Of a stretch of DNA of 64,000 nucleotides, positions 23,673 through 34,733 are shown piece after piece (the first letter of the stretch is position 1; every line of letters begins with the position of its first letter). The translations under genes and the position numbers were made by a program. Source of the stretch: Cladophialophora immunda. Lineage: Eukaryota > Ascomycota > Eurotiomycetes > Chaetothyriales > Herpotrichiellaceae. The stretch spans positions 763,704 through 827,703 of the forward strand of contig NW_015622544.1 in NCBI RefSeq assembly GCF_000835495.1, written 5' to 3'. Below the pieces are notes generated by a model. That model saw only the letters and a list, made by a program, of their open reading frames with translations, was not told the DNA's origin and did no database searches.

Positions 23673-26600
23673 ATGCTCTCCATTGCACTACGGAGGAGCA
23701 TAACGAAGAACCTGGGCGGTCCCTTGAAAAAAGTCCAAGGCTCGAGCATGCGATTGAACATTTACTGCGGCAGTCAATTCTTCCCGCCAACAAGCTCGCA
23801 TAGACCCAGTTCTGGTATTTCGTTCTCTTTTCCTTCGACATCCTTCGCTGGTCGAGTTGTTTCACTTGCAGAAACAGGCTCTTTGCAAGACGGGAATCGA
23901 CCATCCTTCCACTCTGTTCTCGTTGGGAACATTTTTCACATGCTGCCACGCTCGGTGCGGCATTACCTATGTCCACCATGTCAAATTCACCATGGTGCCT
24001 GGACTGGCGCAAGAATTATCTTCGAGATCTCACCTGCTCGGAATCCACGATTGTTCTGCTCTGGCAGCGTTCAGAGACTTCGAAACCGCACCCGGACACG
24101 GAAAGTTGTACAGGGCGATGTAGAGAAAAATGACGCGTCTATACAGGGGAATGGCGAGAATGGCAAAGGCAAGAAGCTTCATGGCGGCCCAAAGAAGTCG
24201 ACTCAAAGAGCAGGAGCTGAGGAACAACCAGCAGAGGGACCTGCAGCGGCGCAGTTGCGCTCACAAGCAACTGGTGTCCCGAAGCTGACGGCAGCCCAGA
24301 AAGATGAGCTGCATGCGTTCTCAATGTTCCGGACGAAGATGCGCCATATCGCCTCAAAATTGGTACCAGAAGTTGCATCGAGGCCCGAGGACTTGACCCT
24401 GAACCAGGTGCTGGATGGGCTAAAGCTCAAGAACAGAATGAAGGGGTTTCAAAGAGGAGCATCGAGGCTTCGGTCGGCATACCCTGGACGCTCCTACGAA
24501 GATGTGGACAATGAACTTGGGGTGGTGATGCCCTTTAAAAGCGGGAATAAACCTCTTTCAGAGGAGGCAGTGAGAATATTGACCGCGTTAGGATTTCTGG
24601 ACAGGCGTCGAGCCTCAGATGCCGTCGGTCTGCATACAGAAGCATCTCCAGCACCAGAAATGACAAAAGACGTAACGACTCCGGAACCGCACGCCCTCAT
24701 TATTGAGACTCCGAAGGACCTGCTGAGCCCTTCCCCAAAGCTTGCCCCTGCGACTGAGGACCACGACGAGGAAACTATCAATGCAGCGAAATCCCCGTCG
24801 AGACTAAAGCAAGATACGACGCGGAAACATGAGGTTATACCGCGAGACAAGGACAAGGCAAGAATTGCCGTCATGAAAGGAGACAATGTACGAGAAGCAC
24901 AGGCCGACGCTTTTTCGCTGGTGCCGTTGACGGCGGAGCCGACAAATGTGCCGAGACTGAGCCACGACTTGTCGCGTGTGCTGTTCAATCCAGGAGTCTA
25001 CCAGCTACAGGATCCAAGGTCCAGAGTATGGAACTTCGATCCGTATCTGGGCACCCTGATGCCTGCCTCCGAGTTCAACTATGAAGCATTGAACAAGTAC
25101 ATCACCTCATCGGAGGATATCCACCTTCGAGAGGTGGCGCTGCAACACACAAAACGGTATATCGGTTCCACCTCGAGCATGTCGGGAGTCCTGTCCCATT
25201 TCCATTTTCTTCTTTCAGCTTTTCGGAGTCTCAACTTGGAAAACTTGACTCGAGGATTTAAGGATGATGGTGTACACTTTACAAGGCTGCAGAGAGGCCC
25301 CACGGCAATTTTCCTCCGGCATAAAGATGGCGTGTATGCCGTGGATGCCGATAAAGAATATGATTCAGCAAATATTCTCATGAGTCTCGGCCGCTCGATG
25401 GAGAAGCTCTTGACGCTCGACAAGGACGAATTCGAAAGATACAGAAGGACCAAGGACGCGACCAAAGATGCGCAGATGACTGCCACTGAACCCGAAGTAT
25501 ATCACTATTCAGGACTGGGCGAATTCCTTCTACGTTCCCAACTCGACGCGCACGATCCTCGCCTGCCAGGAACAGGCATGTTTGATCTCAAGACCAGAGC
25601 CGTGGCAGCTGTCCGAATGATGGTCCACAACCATGAAGTAGGTGCAGGTTATCAGATCAAGCAGAGGTTCGGAACCTGGGAATCGTATGAACGAGAATAC
25701 TACGACATGATGAGGTCCGCCTTTCTCAAGTACTCCCTTCAAGTTCGGATGGGGCGCATGGACGGCATATTCGTCGCGTATCATAACACCGAACGTCTGT
25801 TTGGGTTTCAGTACGTACCTGTTTCGGAGCTTGATCTGGCATTGCACGGGCAGTCGAACCGAATTCTGGGCGACCAAGAATTCTCACTAAGCATTCAGCT
25901 CCTGAACGACATTTTCAACGAAGCGACGATGAAACACCCAGGTCAATCCCTTCGGTTTCACTTTGAGGCCAGGGAGGCCACGGCTGCCTCTCCTCCGTAC
26001 ATGTACATTTTTGCAGAGCCGGTCACGGAGGAAGAGATTGTCGAGATTCAAAATCTGAAAAAGGAAGAGATCCGAGCATTCGAGGACCGTCTCTTTAATC
26101 CACGACGGACCCACAGGGACGAGAGCGGCGAAGACGAGGACGAAGCAGAGCTTGAGGCCCAAAGTGACGATGCTGAATTTACCAATGAATCTGACCCTCC
26201 ACCAAAACCAGCCTCTTCATCTACCACAGTGGCAGGTCCGTCTCATCGCTCGAATGCTGCAAATGTTGCATTTCTGGATAGCATTCTGGGCATGAATATC
26301 AATGAGGCCTTGGGATCAAATTCGAGCGATGGCCGTGTTTCCCAGTCAGGGGGAAAGCCCGCGGAAGGGGCGTCAGATTTTCATACTTCGGCCATTGAAC
26401 GGTCGGTTGCAGAATCTCCCATAACGAAACCGTTCTCGGCCTGGAAGCTGAACATTCGAAATCTGGTCAATGGACTGCCTGTGGTCCGACCTGAAAACCT
26501 TAAAGAAGGAGATACCTGGACGTTGCAATACACACTAAAGCCGCTCAACGACCACGAAGCTCGCCGGCATTACGGACTATGCAAGAATCGCCGCAAAGCC

Positions 26601-26753
26601 ACGCTGGAAGCTCCACAGGATGCAGACGAAGCTGCCAGCTTCTACATTCGACGTCTGATATCGATGAGTCGCAGCGGAGCACAGTGGCGGCGTCATCTGG
26701 ACAAACTTGACGCTCAGCGCAAACAGGTTGTACTATATGGGGATGATAGATGA
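23673..26753 (+). CDS. PET127: Mitochondrial Pet127 family protein
   Basis: A single exon encodes 1026 aa from the first ATG. A more likely start is the ATG at 23940-23942 (MLPRSVRHYLCPPC...), since the segment before it lacks family features. The conserved Pet127 core spans about residues 430-810: FNPGVYQLQDPRSRVWNFDP, LREVALQHTKRYIGSTSSMS, FHFLLSAFR, VYAVDADKEYDSANILMSLG, KTRAVAAVRMMVHNHEVGAG and MGRMDGIFVAYHNTERLFGF. The first ~350 residues are basic, disordered and variable, as expected for an organellar presequence plus linker. In yeast Pet127 is a mitochondrial membrane-associated protein needed for 5'-end processing and turnover of mitochondrial RNAs. It is co-oriented with the SDR, 268 bp away. 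Confidence 0.9.
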   Translation: MLSIALRRSITKNLGGPLKKVQGSSMRLNIYCGSQFFPPTSSHRPSSGISFSFPSTSFAGRVVSLAETGSLQDGNRPSFHSVLVGNIFHMLPRSVRHYLCPPCQIHHGAWTGARIIFEISPARNPRLFCSGSVQRLRNRTRTRKVVQGDVEKNDASIQGNGENGKGKKLHGGPKKSTQRAGAEEQPAEGPAAAQLRSQATGVPKLTAAQKDELHAFSMFRTKMRHIASKLVPEVASRPEDLTLNQVLDGLKLKNRMKGFQRGASRLRSAYPGRSYEDVDNELGVVMPFKSGNKPLSEEAVRILTALGFLDRRRASDAVGLHTEASPAPEMTKDVTTPEPHALIIETPKDLLSPSPKLAPATEDHDEETINAAKSPSRLKQDTTRKHEVIPRDKDKARIAVMKGDNVREAQADAFSLVPLTAEPTNVPRLSHDLSRVLFNPGVYQLQDPRSRVWNFDPYLGTLMPASEFNYEALNKYITSSEDIHLREVALQHTKRYIGSTSSMSGVLSHFHFLLSAFRSLNLENLTRGFKDDGVHFTRLQRGPTAIFLRHKDGVYAVDADKEYDSANILMSLGRSMEKLLTLDKDEFERYRRTKDATKDAQMTATEPEVYHYSGLGEFLLRSQLDAHDPRLPGTGMFDLKTRAVAAVRMMVHNHEVGAGYQIKQRFGTWESYEREYYDMMRSAFLKYSLQVRMGRMDGIFVAYHNTERLFGFQYVPVSELDLALHGQSNRILGDQEFSLSIQLLNDIFNEATMKHPGQSLRFHFEAREATAASPPYMYIFAEPVTEEEIVEIQNLKKEEIRAFEDRLFNPRRTHRDESGEDEDEAELEAQSDDAEFTNESDPPPKPASSSTTVAGPSHRSNAANVAFLDSILGMNINEALGSNSSDGRVSQSGGKPAEGASDFHTSAIERSVAESPITKPFSAWKLNIRNLVNGLPVVRPENLKEGDTWTLQYTLKPLNDHEARRHYGLCKNRRKATLEAPQDADEAASFYIRRLISMSRSGAQWRRHLDKLDAQRKQVVLYGDDR

Positions 26754-28238
26754 TAAAAGTAATCTGTGTGTATATTACAAACAAAGCTTTGGAATCGCAA
26801 ACGCCTCCATTGAATGTATTCTCGGAGCGTGTCGAAAAGCATCTGGGATATGTAATACATGGATTAGGAATAGGCGAGAGACATGTCTCATGATCAAAGA
26901 CAGCAAAACGATGTGCGCAGCAACAACTAGTGTTCCTCATGCAGCACAAACAGGGGAGCTGTCGTATTTTTATATTCTGCCTTCTCACTCCCCAGCCACA
27001 GTCCATCCTTTCATCTCGAAAGCCGCCCCATCGCTGAGACCTCGTTGACCACCGCCTGGGTCGGCTCCATAATGACGACGATGGCCAGCATCGCGAGAAA
27101 AGGGGGGGTTCAGAACTCGTCGAGGACTTGAGGCTGGCGGAACCCTGGATGAAGTGCCACTGTGGCGTGGTCCGGCAATCTCCATCAAGCCAATGCACCA
27201 GAAAGATGGGCTCCGGGCTGAACTCGCCAATCGCGCGGCATCTGGGATCCTGCCTACTTGGTGGCTAGGTACATCAGTGACGAAGGGTTGGTCTGTCCTG
27301 GTCTATCCCACCTTTGCACGGGTGCACTAGGGCTGGCCGGGTTCCCCTCCTTTGCAGCTGACGACCACAGCCCTGCATGGGCGAGATGGGCTCGATGGGG
27401 TTCCTGGCACACCTACACCTAGGTAGGAAGCTATCTTCCAAGATGCCTGTGAGTGGACTGACCAAGGGATCGTGCTATCGAGGTCCATGTGCGCGTCCAC
27501 CGCTCGAGCACTCTCGTCCAGCAGTTCGCCCGTGGATATTTTACCCGCCCTCGCAGAGGCCCTCCCGAGTCTATCATCAAGCAACAACCGAGCCGTTATT
27601 GAAGTAACCATTACGTCCGACTGCCGATCCACCGCCTGGTCCGTTTTTAATGGTCCTTGAGTCCTGAGTTGACGGGCCATCACCAGACAAGATTTCCTCT
27701 GCCAGCTGCTACGGAGTACAACAATCCAACCTCCCAAATTCCCCACCACCACCACCCTCACCACAATCTTATGATCGCCCTCTTGGACCGAATACCTTGT
27801 ACCACCTGTCAATCCTCTTCCGCTCCTGCTGCGTCCTATGAGCTCCCGGACTTGACCTTGTCACTTCAAATATATCGCTCGCGGAGCATCACCAAGTTCC
27901 AGACACGAAGCACAGTCCGAGAAACCGAACCTGCCCTCCGCAATCTAACTGTTCGAATCCTCCTTCGGGACGCCGAGTCACATGCTGAGCTTAATACCGT
28001 TCTCGGTCATGTCCCGGACGCCGACAGCATCTCGCTGAAAGAAGAGGAGGCAGGCACATTGAATTGCGGGTTGGCACGTCGGGGAGTGCTCAGTTTCCTG
28101 GAACATGTGTACCTCGAGAGAACCCATGAGTTTCTCCTGAGACTTTGACAGACTTCGAAACACATCTGCGTCGTGCAGTGTTTGCTGGGTGCTGGGAGCG
28201 ATTGGCCGCATCTCGTCTGTTTCCACCCGTTCTTCAAC
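26754..28238. other. Intergenic region PET127 / PH-LRR gene
   Basis: This 1.5 kb includes a plus-strand ORF from ATG 27771 to 28148 (125 aa, MIALLDRIPCTTCQ...) that ends 90 bp before the PH-LRR start. It has no recognisable domain and may be an upstream ORF or chance. No RNA genes are seen. Confidence 0.4.
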
Positions 28239-31200
28239 ATGGCAGACAAACGCAGAAGGAAAAGCCTGAGCATTTTCCGCCAGAAGGTGGACCACGCTCC
28301 AGCGATACAAATACCTGCGAGTCCGCTGCTGGAGAAGCGTTCCAGTGACTACCTGCCCAGTCCCGTGGACTCGGATCCCGCGAGTCCCAAACCTCGCCCA
28401 AGGACCTTGCAGAAGGCCAGTCGAACCTCAGTGTTTGGATCCCTACGCTCGTTACACTCCCTCGACGAAGAAGAAAAGCTTGCTCTGACGAGGTCCGACT
28501 CGAAAGCGTCGTCACTTCATGAAGAACCCGACATGAACGTGAAGGGACTCTTGGGCAACAAAGTTCTCCAATATGGCGAGGTGCAAGCCGGGGGAAGCAA
28601 CATGTTTAGGAAAAGGACGCAGTTCATGGTCCTGACCGAGTCACATCTCATTCGATTCAGGAGCCAAATCAAAGCCGCCGAAATGTTCCCTAGCATCCCC
28701 AACAGCCTCAACAAGGGACACACCCCGAGAACTTCGTCTGTGGGTTCGTATCAAGAGCTTCAAATGTCGGCGTATTCGGACATCACCTCAGGCGTTCCAC
28801 TCGACCAGGTCGTTGCGGTGTTCAAGGTTGACGATGGACGACCTTCTCCCGTAGTGGAAGTGGCATACCTAGACGAACGTGCAAGGAGAACGTCTGCCAT
28901 ACAGCTACAATTGAACGAAATGCGTGAGGCCGAGCTGTGGATTGCCGCCATTCGTTCAGCTTGCGATCAGGCGAGGTCTCTCATAGAGCAGCACATCCAA
29001 GATCGAACGGTCGAGCATCTCGCGCGTGTTGTGGAGCGGGAAAGAGACTATGACCCGGAGCACTTCCACGTCTTCAAAGTCATCCAACGGCACATCAACA
29101 GGTCAACGGGGAGAGCATCAGCTGAAGATCTGACCAGACTTGGGTCTTCAACGACCTGCTATCTCGTCATCGGCTTGCACAAAATCCACCTCGTACCCTT
29201 ACAGAAGTCTTCTACACGATCATCAAGCAGCTCTCTCAGCGAGCTGGATGCCATGACTTCCTATGCTATTGTTACTTTGACTTCGATCAAGGTCGTGGCA
29301 GATGACGACGGGTTTCAACTGACCTTCAAACCGCCCATGGCACAACCATGCATCGTCCAGCTAGCTTCATATTCCGCCGGGCAAATTGCACTATGGCTCA
29401 GATCGGCTTCGGAATACCTTCGACCCGAATGGCTGAGGCAGCCTTTCATCTTCGACGTTCCTCCAGAAATCGACGATCAGATGATCCCGCCGAACTTTCC
29501 AAAAGAGGAACACGATTGCTTTGATCGAACCTTGATCGCGTATTGTGCAGGCTATGATGTGGACACGTCTCGCATATGCTATACTGTCGATTATGACTGC
29601 GAAGATGCACCACGCTTTCAACTGCTTCCACCTTCAACTGGTGTCAACTATTCCGCCATGGAATTACTCGCTGTATTCCGAGCCTTGCGGTACAACGAGT
29701 CGTTCTCGTCAATCTCTTTCGCACGAATCAATCTATTGCCGCTGCGTCTCTGCTACGACGGGTTTGGATCGGACTTGGATAGCCTGTTCACGCGGTCTGG
29801 AAATCCTACCAACATCGCTGGCCACCAAGAGCTGCCGGTTTTAGCGCAGGAGATCAGAGTGTTAGCGTTGAAGAGCCGTCGGTTGAGACGGCTAGATTTC
29901 TCGCATACCATTCCACACCAAACACTAACGGGAGACGGGGAGGCCTTGAGTTGTGGAATCTTGGAAGCCCTTACTCCGCTGTGCAAAAGATCCTTGACTA
30001 ACGTGGACTGGATTGTGCTCACAGGACTCCGACTGGCAGATTCCGACCTGAACTACCTCGTTGATGCAGCCTCGGAAAGAAAATGCCATCTTCGGGCCCT
30101 TGAAATTGGCGAGTGCGGCCTCTCAGTCCACGACATTGACGTGCTTTTGTCCACCTTGGCGGTTCAGGAAAGCACTGTCGAGGTCATCGACATATCGGGA
30201 GCGCAAGGTCGGTTCAGTCCGGAGCTGTTTCAGCGTGGAATGGGTGCTTTTACCCGGATCCGGCGCTTGAATCTCACTCGAGTGCAAAAGACCGCTGGTT
30301 CAGAGCCTCTACTTCCGCCCGAGGTGCTTTTGGCTTGGAGACTCGAAGCGTTATATCTGTCGCAAACCACTCTCAATGAGCAGACGGTAGACTCGATATC
30401 TACGTATCTGGCGACATCAAAATCCGACATCCTCCGGGAGCTGCACGTCAATCAATGTGGTTTGACGGGGTACGATCTTGCGACCTTCTTCCGGTCAATG
30501 ACTCGGGAGGACATGCAGCCCAGAATCATGCACGTAAGTGCAAACGAAAACCGGCTAAAGACGGGCAACACGATCCTCTTCAGGACGATTGCCCAAAACT
30601 GCGGACCGTCGTCGCTAAGCTTGCGGATGATGGATTTCGAGAAAGAAAACCACTTCCGTGAACTGATCAACGCCCTGAAAGTCAATACGACGTTGCGAAG
30701 TTTGGATATATCTCGTGCTTCACTGCCGTATGATGCCAGTGTTGAGACCTGTGAGGCGCTCAAGGAGATGTTTGCCACGAACCAGACCTTGGAGGAGCTT
30801 GACATCAGCGGCGAACATGCGCATCTAGACACCACCCGCTTCGGCATTGGGCTCAATATTGCGTTGAGAGGACTGGAAAAGAACACTTCGTTGAAGCTCC
30901 TGCGCATCGAGTACCAAGCGCTGGGTTTACAAGGTGCAAGTACGTTGGCCGAGGTGCTGGAGAGGAACGAGACGTTGGTGGAAATCCACTGCGAACACAA
31001 CGACATCAACCTGCAAAGCTTCACGGCGCTTGTCAATGCGCTTGAGAAGAACCACACGCTGCTGTACATGTCGACCATGGACCACGACAGAGCGAAATCA
31101 ATGGACAAGGTGCGCCGCGAGATCGAAAGCATGGAACGCGCAGACACCCCCAAGACTCCCAAGAGTGGTGGCGGGGCGATTAAGAAGGCTCTGACAGGAA

Positions 31201-31589
31201 CATTGACTGGGAAACCGCACGGGAAAGGCCACGGCCATCGGCACAGCAGCTCGATGTCTTCCACGGCGTCCTTTACCGACCAAGACGTGGTTGCGGTGAT
31301 GAGCACCCTGGACGAAAAGTGGGACGCGCAGGTGTCCAGGATGCAAAAGTACCTGTTCCGCAACTACTGTCGCGCGCAGGGCGTGCCGTGGGAAGACGGC
31401 GCCGGTGACGATGACAGCCGACGCACCACAGCCGCGGGAGGAGACTCGTCGATGGCGCAGATCTTGCAGCGCGTCAAACTCGATCGCACGCCTACCGCAG
31501 CCCACCCGGATGCCTTGGACTACATCGACGAGAAGCTGGGAAGGGACAGCAGTGGCAGCGAGATGATATTCCAGATCCCTGAGGATTGA
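28239..31589 (+). CDS. Large PH-domain plus leucine-rich-repeat protein
   Basis: A single exon encodes 1116 aa from ATG 28239 (MADKRRRKSLSIFRQ). The frame is open further upstream but lacks an earlier ATG in good context. Residues ~1-100 are basic and Ser/Pro-rich. Residues ~105-270 look like a PH domain split by a low-complexity insert (VLQYGEVQAGGSNMFRKRTQ, FMVLTESHLIRFRS, then REAELWIAAIRSACDQA as the closing helix). A second PH-like segment is near 290-410 (TTCYLVIGLHKIHLVPL ... IALWLRSASEYLR). From ~490 to ~960 there are ribonuclease-inhibitor-type LRRs (LRALEIGECGLS, LEALYLSQTTLN, LRSLDISRASLP, LEELDISGEHAH, LLRIEYQALGLQGA, LVEIHCEHNDINLQS). The tail is basic and disordered. The order PH then RI-type LRR recalls CARMIL-like actin regulators, but no capping-protein-binding motif was identified, so the role is unknown. 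Confidence 0.85.
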   Translation: MADKRRRKSLSIFRQKVDHAPAIQIPASPLLEKRSSDYLPSPVDSDPASPKPRPRTLQKASRTSVFGSLRSLHSLDEEEKLALTRSDSKASSLHEEPDMNVKGLLGNKVLQYGEVQAGGSNMFRKRTQFMVLTESHLIRFRSQIKAAEMFPSIPNSLNKGHTPRTSSVGSYQELQMSAYSDITSGVPLDQVVAVFKVDDGRPSPVVEVAYLDERARRTSAIQLQLNEMREAELWIAAIRSACDQARSLIEQHIQDRTVEHLARVVERERDYDPEHFHVFKVIQRHINRSTGRASAEDLTRLGSSTTCYLVIGLHKIHLVPLQKSSTRSSSSSLSELDAMTSYAIVTLTSIKVVADDDGFQLTFKPPMAQPCIVQLASYSAGQIALWLRSASEYLRPEWLRQPFIFDVPPEIDDQMIPPNFPKEEHDCFDRTLIAYCAGYDVDTSRICYTVDYDCEDAPRFQLLPPSTGVNYSAMELLAVFRALRYNESFSSISFARINLLPLRLCYDGFGSDLDSLFTRSGNPTNIAGHQELPVLAQEIRVLALKSRRLRRLDFSHTIPHQTLTGDGEALSCGILEALTPLCKRSLTNVDWIVLTGLRLADSDLNYLVDAASERKCHLRALEIGECGLSVHDIDVLLSTLAVQESTVEVIDISGAQGRFSPELFQRGMGAFTRIRRLNLTRVQKTAGSEPLLPPEVLLAWRLEALYLSQTTLNEQTVDSISTYLATSKSDILRELHVNQCGLTGYDLATFFRSMTREDMQPRIMHVSANENRLKTGNTILFRTIAQNCGPSSLSLRMMDFEKENHFRELINALKVNTTLRSLDISRASLPYDASVETCEALKEMFATNQTLEELDISGEHAHLDTTRFGIGLNIALRGLEKNTSLKLLRIEYQALGLQGASTLAEVLERNETLVEIHCEHNDINLQSFTALVNALEKNHTLLYMSTMDHDRAKSMDKVRREIESMERADTPKTPKSGGGAIKKALTGTLTGKPHGKGHGHRHSSSMSSTASFTDQDVVAVMSTLDEKWDAQVSRMQKYLFRNYCRAQGVPWEDGAGDDDSRRTTAAGGDSSMAQILQRVKLDRTPTAAHPDALDYIDEKLGRDSSGSEMIFQIPED

Positions 31590-33674
31590 TGGCCTCGCAG
31601 GCTGGTCGCCGCACACCTGGGATTATTGCACCGACACCAAAAACGCCCCAATTTTGGCCGGGGAAGAACTTGTGTGAGCAGAGGCTGTGGGAAAGAAAAG
31701 AAAATTCCAGGAATTGGAGACTTCATCATTGATTTACATTTTTTGTTTCTTGTGATACCCACCGATTTTGTTTTGGGTTGAGAGTAGGTACCTACAGCGT
31801 TTTGCTCAGGTGGGCGGACATAAAGCAGTCATGCACATGATAGCCAGGGCAGTGTAAAGCAAGACGAAGAAAGGAGATTGGGCACAAAAGGAGTACTCGG
31901 TACAGTGATAGGTAGCGGTTGCATATTGGGTATTTGAACATTATGCAGAAATGGGTCGGGGTCGAGGGAAAGTGGCACCTCTAGAAGCAATCTTTTGTAC
32001 ACCGAGGCCGGCAGCAAAGGGGCCAGCCTCAGCCCAGTGAGCCTCAGCCTCAGGGGCAACGCGAACTGCCACTTGAAATCCACATAATCATGCAGGGCAA
32101 ACATACGTGTGCCGAGGACTGTGAGAGCTGACCTGCCAACAGAAGAACGGGCGTGGGATGACAGCCTGATGCTTTTTCTGTATGGAGCACATGGCGAGGC
32201 CTGAGTAAGTCAGCTCTCAAGGTAGCATGCGGTCCCGACGATGCATAACCGAGTCTGTCGGCCCTCTTCAGAGATGACTGTACAAAGTGCATACGGTGAG
32301 CCTTACGGCCGCGGCGTATTCGGTTGCGAGACATTTTCTGGGAAATGATCAAATCTCGTCGCCGGGCCCGAACAAGAAACGGGTAAGGACCCTGATTGAT
32401 CTTCCATCTCAGGCACCGACGAATCGAAAGAAATACTGTTTTGAGTATGAGTGGAGGTTAATCATCCGAGAGTCAGCACTTAAGGCCCTCTTTGTCGGGC
32501 GTGATGGAGAACTTGGTGCGCCGCGGGGTGGCGGAAGCAAGGGCAGCCCTCAGCCTGCGTTTTCGCCAAAGCACGGATGGATTTGTATCCCTCTACTCAA
32601 TAATACACACTTTTTTTTCACCATAAGCTCGGGATTCCATTACGGCGGCGGCGGTCAACGGCGTGTTCGCAGACCTGTTGCGTAGTCATGATGGAGCGAA
32701 CCGAGTGGTGGTTGGTGCGATTCTTGCGAGGCGAGAAACGTGGGAATGCGTATTGGGGGAGGAGCAATCCGAGATCCGCATTCGGTTGGTTGGAAGTAGT
32801 TAGATACTAGCCTGGGGGTGGACATCTGGCTCGCTGGGTAGACGGAGCAATCCAGGTGTCCCGCGTCCTGAGTTGAGAGGCGCCTCTGGTTCAAGTCATG
32901 TCACTTGGAGGGGAGCGGCGGGTTGGAGGGCAATGGAATGAATGCTGTTCTCTCTTCGGCTTCAGCAGGGGCGTGTGTGCTTATGGTGGCCATGATGAGA
33001 GCGAGGGAAAAGTGATGAGTGTATTGCGTGTGTAAGTAGGCCAAGGAGGTCATTGCGACGAGGTGATTGATGGAAAGATATGCAGGTGGACGAGTGACGG
33101 GGGATGCTGCAGGCACTGCCACAATCTTGGCCCTCGCGACACGAGCCTCAATTGGCTCGTATACCGTCAATCCGCCAATCCCCTGCGCCAGCTGCACGCC
33201 CGCAAGAAGAATTTCCCTTTCTCCCTCTCTCTCCCTCACGCTCTTCCATCCTCCCTTCAAAGCCAACTTCTTTTCCCTCGTTTGATTTTCCCTTTTGTCG
33301 ACATCATCGTACGCTAGTCCTACGGTTCACTCCTTCATACTACCTACCTAGTCTCTCCTTGACCTACGCCTCCCCTCGAGAACCCCCCTATAATTGTGCT
33401 TGTACTCCGAACTCAACCTGATCTTCCCCGTACCTGGTAGTCTCCGGTCGAACCATCCTCCTCCGCTACCCTTGAGCTCTGCATTCCTTGAATCTGTCCC
33501 AGTCTCGACCCCTCCAAGGAGAACCTTATCAGATCCCCCCCATTGCCTCGAAAGCTCCCCCTTCACCCCAGACCACGTTCTCGACAAAGCACACGGTCTG
33601 TGCGCGACGTGCATGAGGCTACCACCACCGATCCTGTCTCGAACCCCCCTCCTCCTCAACAACCCTTTGTCAAG
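31590..33674. other. Intergenic region, 2.1 kb
   Basis: Between the PH-LRR gene and the GT32 gene, both plus-strand. The right end (33180-33670) is C/T-rich and is probably promoter and long 5' leader of the transferase. Short ORFs on both strands have no family features. Confidence 0.4.
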
Positions 33675-34733
33675 ATGCGGCGCAGTCTGCTGGTGTTCCT
33701 CCTGGTTGCCGTCATAGTATTGACTCTCCTTCTACACTCGGTCTCGACCCTTCTCTCCCTGCTCATAGAAGACGCGTCCCGAGATGCCATCCACAGATCA
33801 GAGCTGCCCGCGCCCAATTCCACGCTCCTCGAAAACCGCCCGCACTTGATCCCCAAGATCATTCATCAGACATACATCAACGCATCCATCCCTGCTCACT
33901 GGGTCCCCGCCCAGAAATCATGTATAGACCTGCACCCGGACTACGAGTACATATTATGGACGGACGAGAAATCTCTCGATTTTATTGCCAAGGAATATCC
34001 ATGGTTCTTGTCGACGTTTGTCGGGTATAGACACAACATTCAACGGGCTGATGCGATTCGATACTTTGTGCTGGCACACTATGGTGGCGTGTACCTCGAC
34101 CTGGACGACGGCTGCCAGAGGAGGCTTGACCCGTTGTTGTCGTACACGGCGTTTGTACGGCGGACAGTTCCTACGGGCATCAGCAACGATGTCATGGGCT
34201 CGATCCCGCAACATCCCTTTTTCTTGAGGGTGATGGAGTCCCTTCAAGGGGCCAACAGATCCTGGCTCCTGCCATACATCACCATCATGGCCTCGACCGG
34301 GCCATTGTTTCTGAGTGTGATTTGGAAAAAGTGGATGGGGGAACACGCTCATCTCGATCCCCAGAACTGGATTGGCAGAGTCAGGGTGCTCATGCCGGAT
34401 GAGTACAACAAACACTCGTGGTCCTTTTTCAAGACCTACAAAGGCTCAAGCTGGCATGGCAAGGATGCAAGGTTGATATTCTGGATGGGCAAGAACTGGG
34501 TATTGCTTACCGTGCTGGGATTCCTCCTCGTCATGACGGTCGGCTTCTTGACCTGGTTCATCTACTCGCGGCTGCTCATTTGGAGTGCGAGGAAGAGGAC
34601 AGCTAGGGGCAGTCCTCGAGTCGTTGCGTTTAGATTCCCTGGTGCTGCCAAGATGCCGCTTTGGCGGATGTGGACCGGTGGATTGGGAACGAAGAAGCAG
34701 ACGTATGAGCTGGTCGCTCAACATGATGCATGA
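33675..34733 (+). CDS. GT32 glycosyltransferase, inositol-phosphoceramide mannosyltransferase-like
   Basis: A single exon encodes 352 aa from ATG 33675. An N-terminal membrane anchor (LLVFLLVAVIVLTLLLHSV, residues ~5-23) is followed by the OCH1/GT32 fold: PHLIPKIIHQTYIN, then GYRHNIQRADAIRYFVLAHY, GGVYLDLDDGC with the DXD metal-binding pair D142/D144, and STGPLFLSVIW. A second hydrophobic region lies near residues 275-300 (LLTVLGFLLVMTVGFLTWFIY), with a basic cytosolic tail. This two-anchor layout and NDVMGSIPQHPFF match SUR1/CSH1 catalytic subunits that transfer mannose from GDP-mannose to inositol phosphorylceramide in the Golgi. The donor is inferred from the family. A partner subunit (CSG2) is not in the window. 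Confidence 0.87.
   Translation: MRRSLLVFLLVAVIVLTLLLHSVSTLLSLLIEDASRDAIHRSELPAPNSTLLENRPHLIPKIIHQTYINASIPAHWVPAQKSCIDLHPDYEYILWTDEKSLDFIAKEYPWFLSTFVGYRHNIQRADAIRYFVLAHYGGVYLDLDDGCQRRLDPLLSYTAFVRRTVPTGISNDVMGSIPQHPFFLRVMESLQGANRSWLLPYITIMASTGPLFLSVIWKKWMGEHAHLDPQNWIGRVRVLMPDEYNKHSWSFFKTYKGSSWHGKDARLIFWMGKNWVLLTVLGFLLVMTVGFLTWFIYSRLLIWSARKRTARGSPRVVAFRFPGAAKMPLWRMWTGGLGTKKQTYELVAQHDA

Noticed and set aside
27940..27975. GTTCGAATCC resembling a tRNA B-box on the plus strand
   Set aside because: The T-stem does not pair and no cloverleaf can be built around it.
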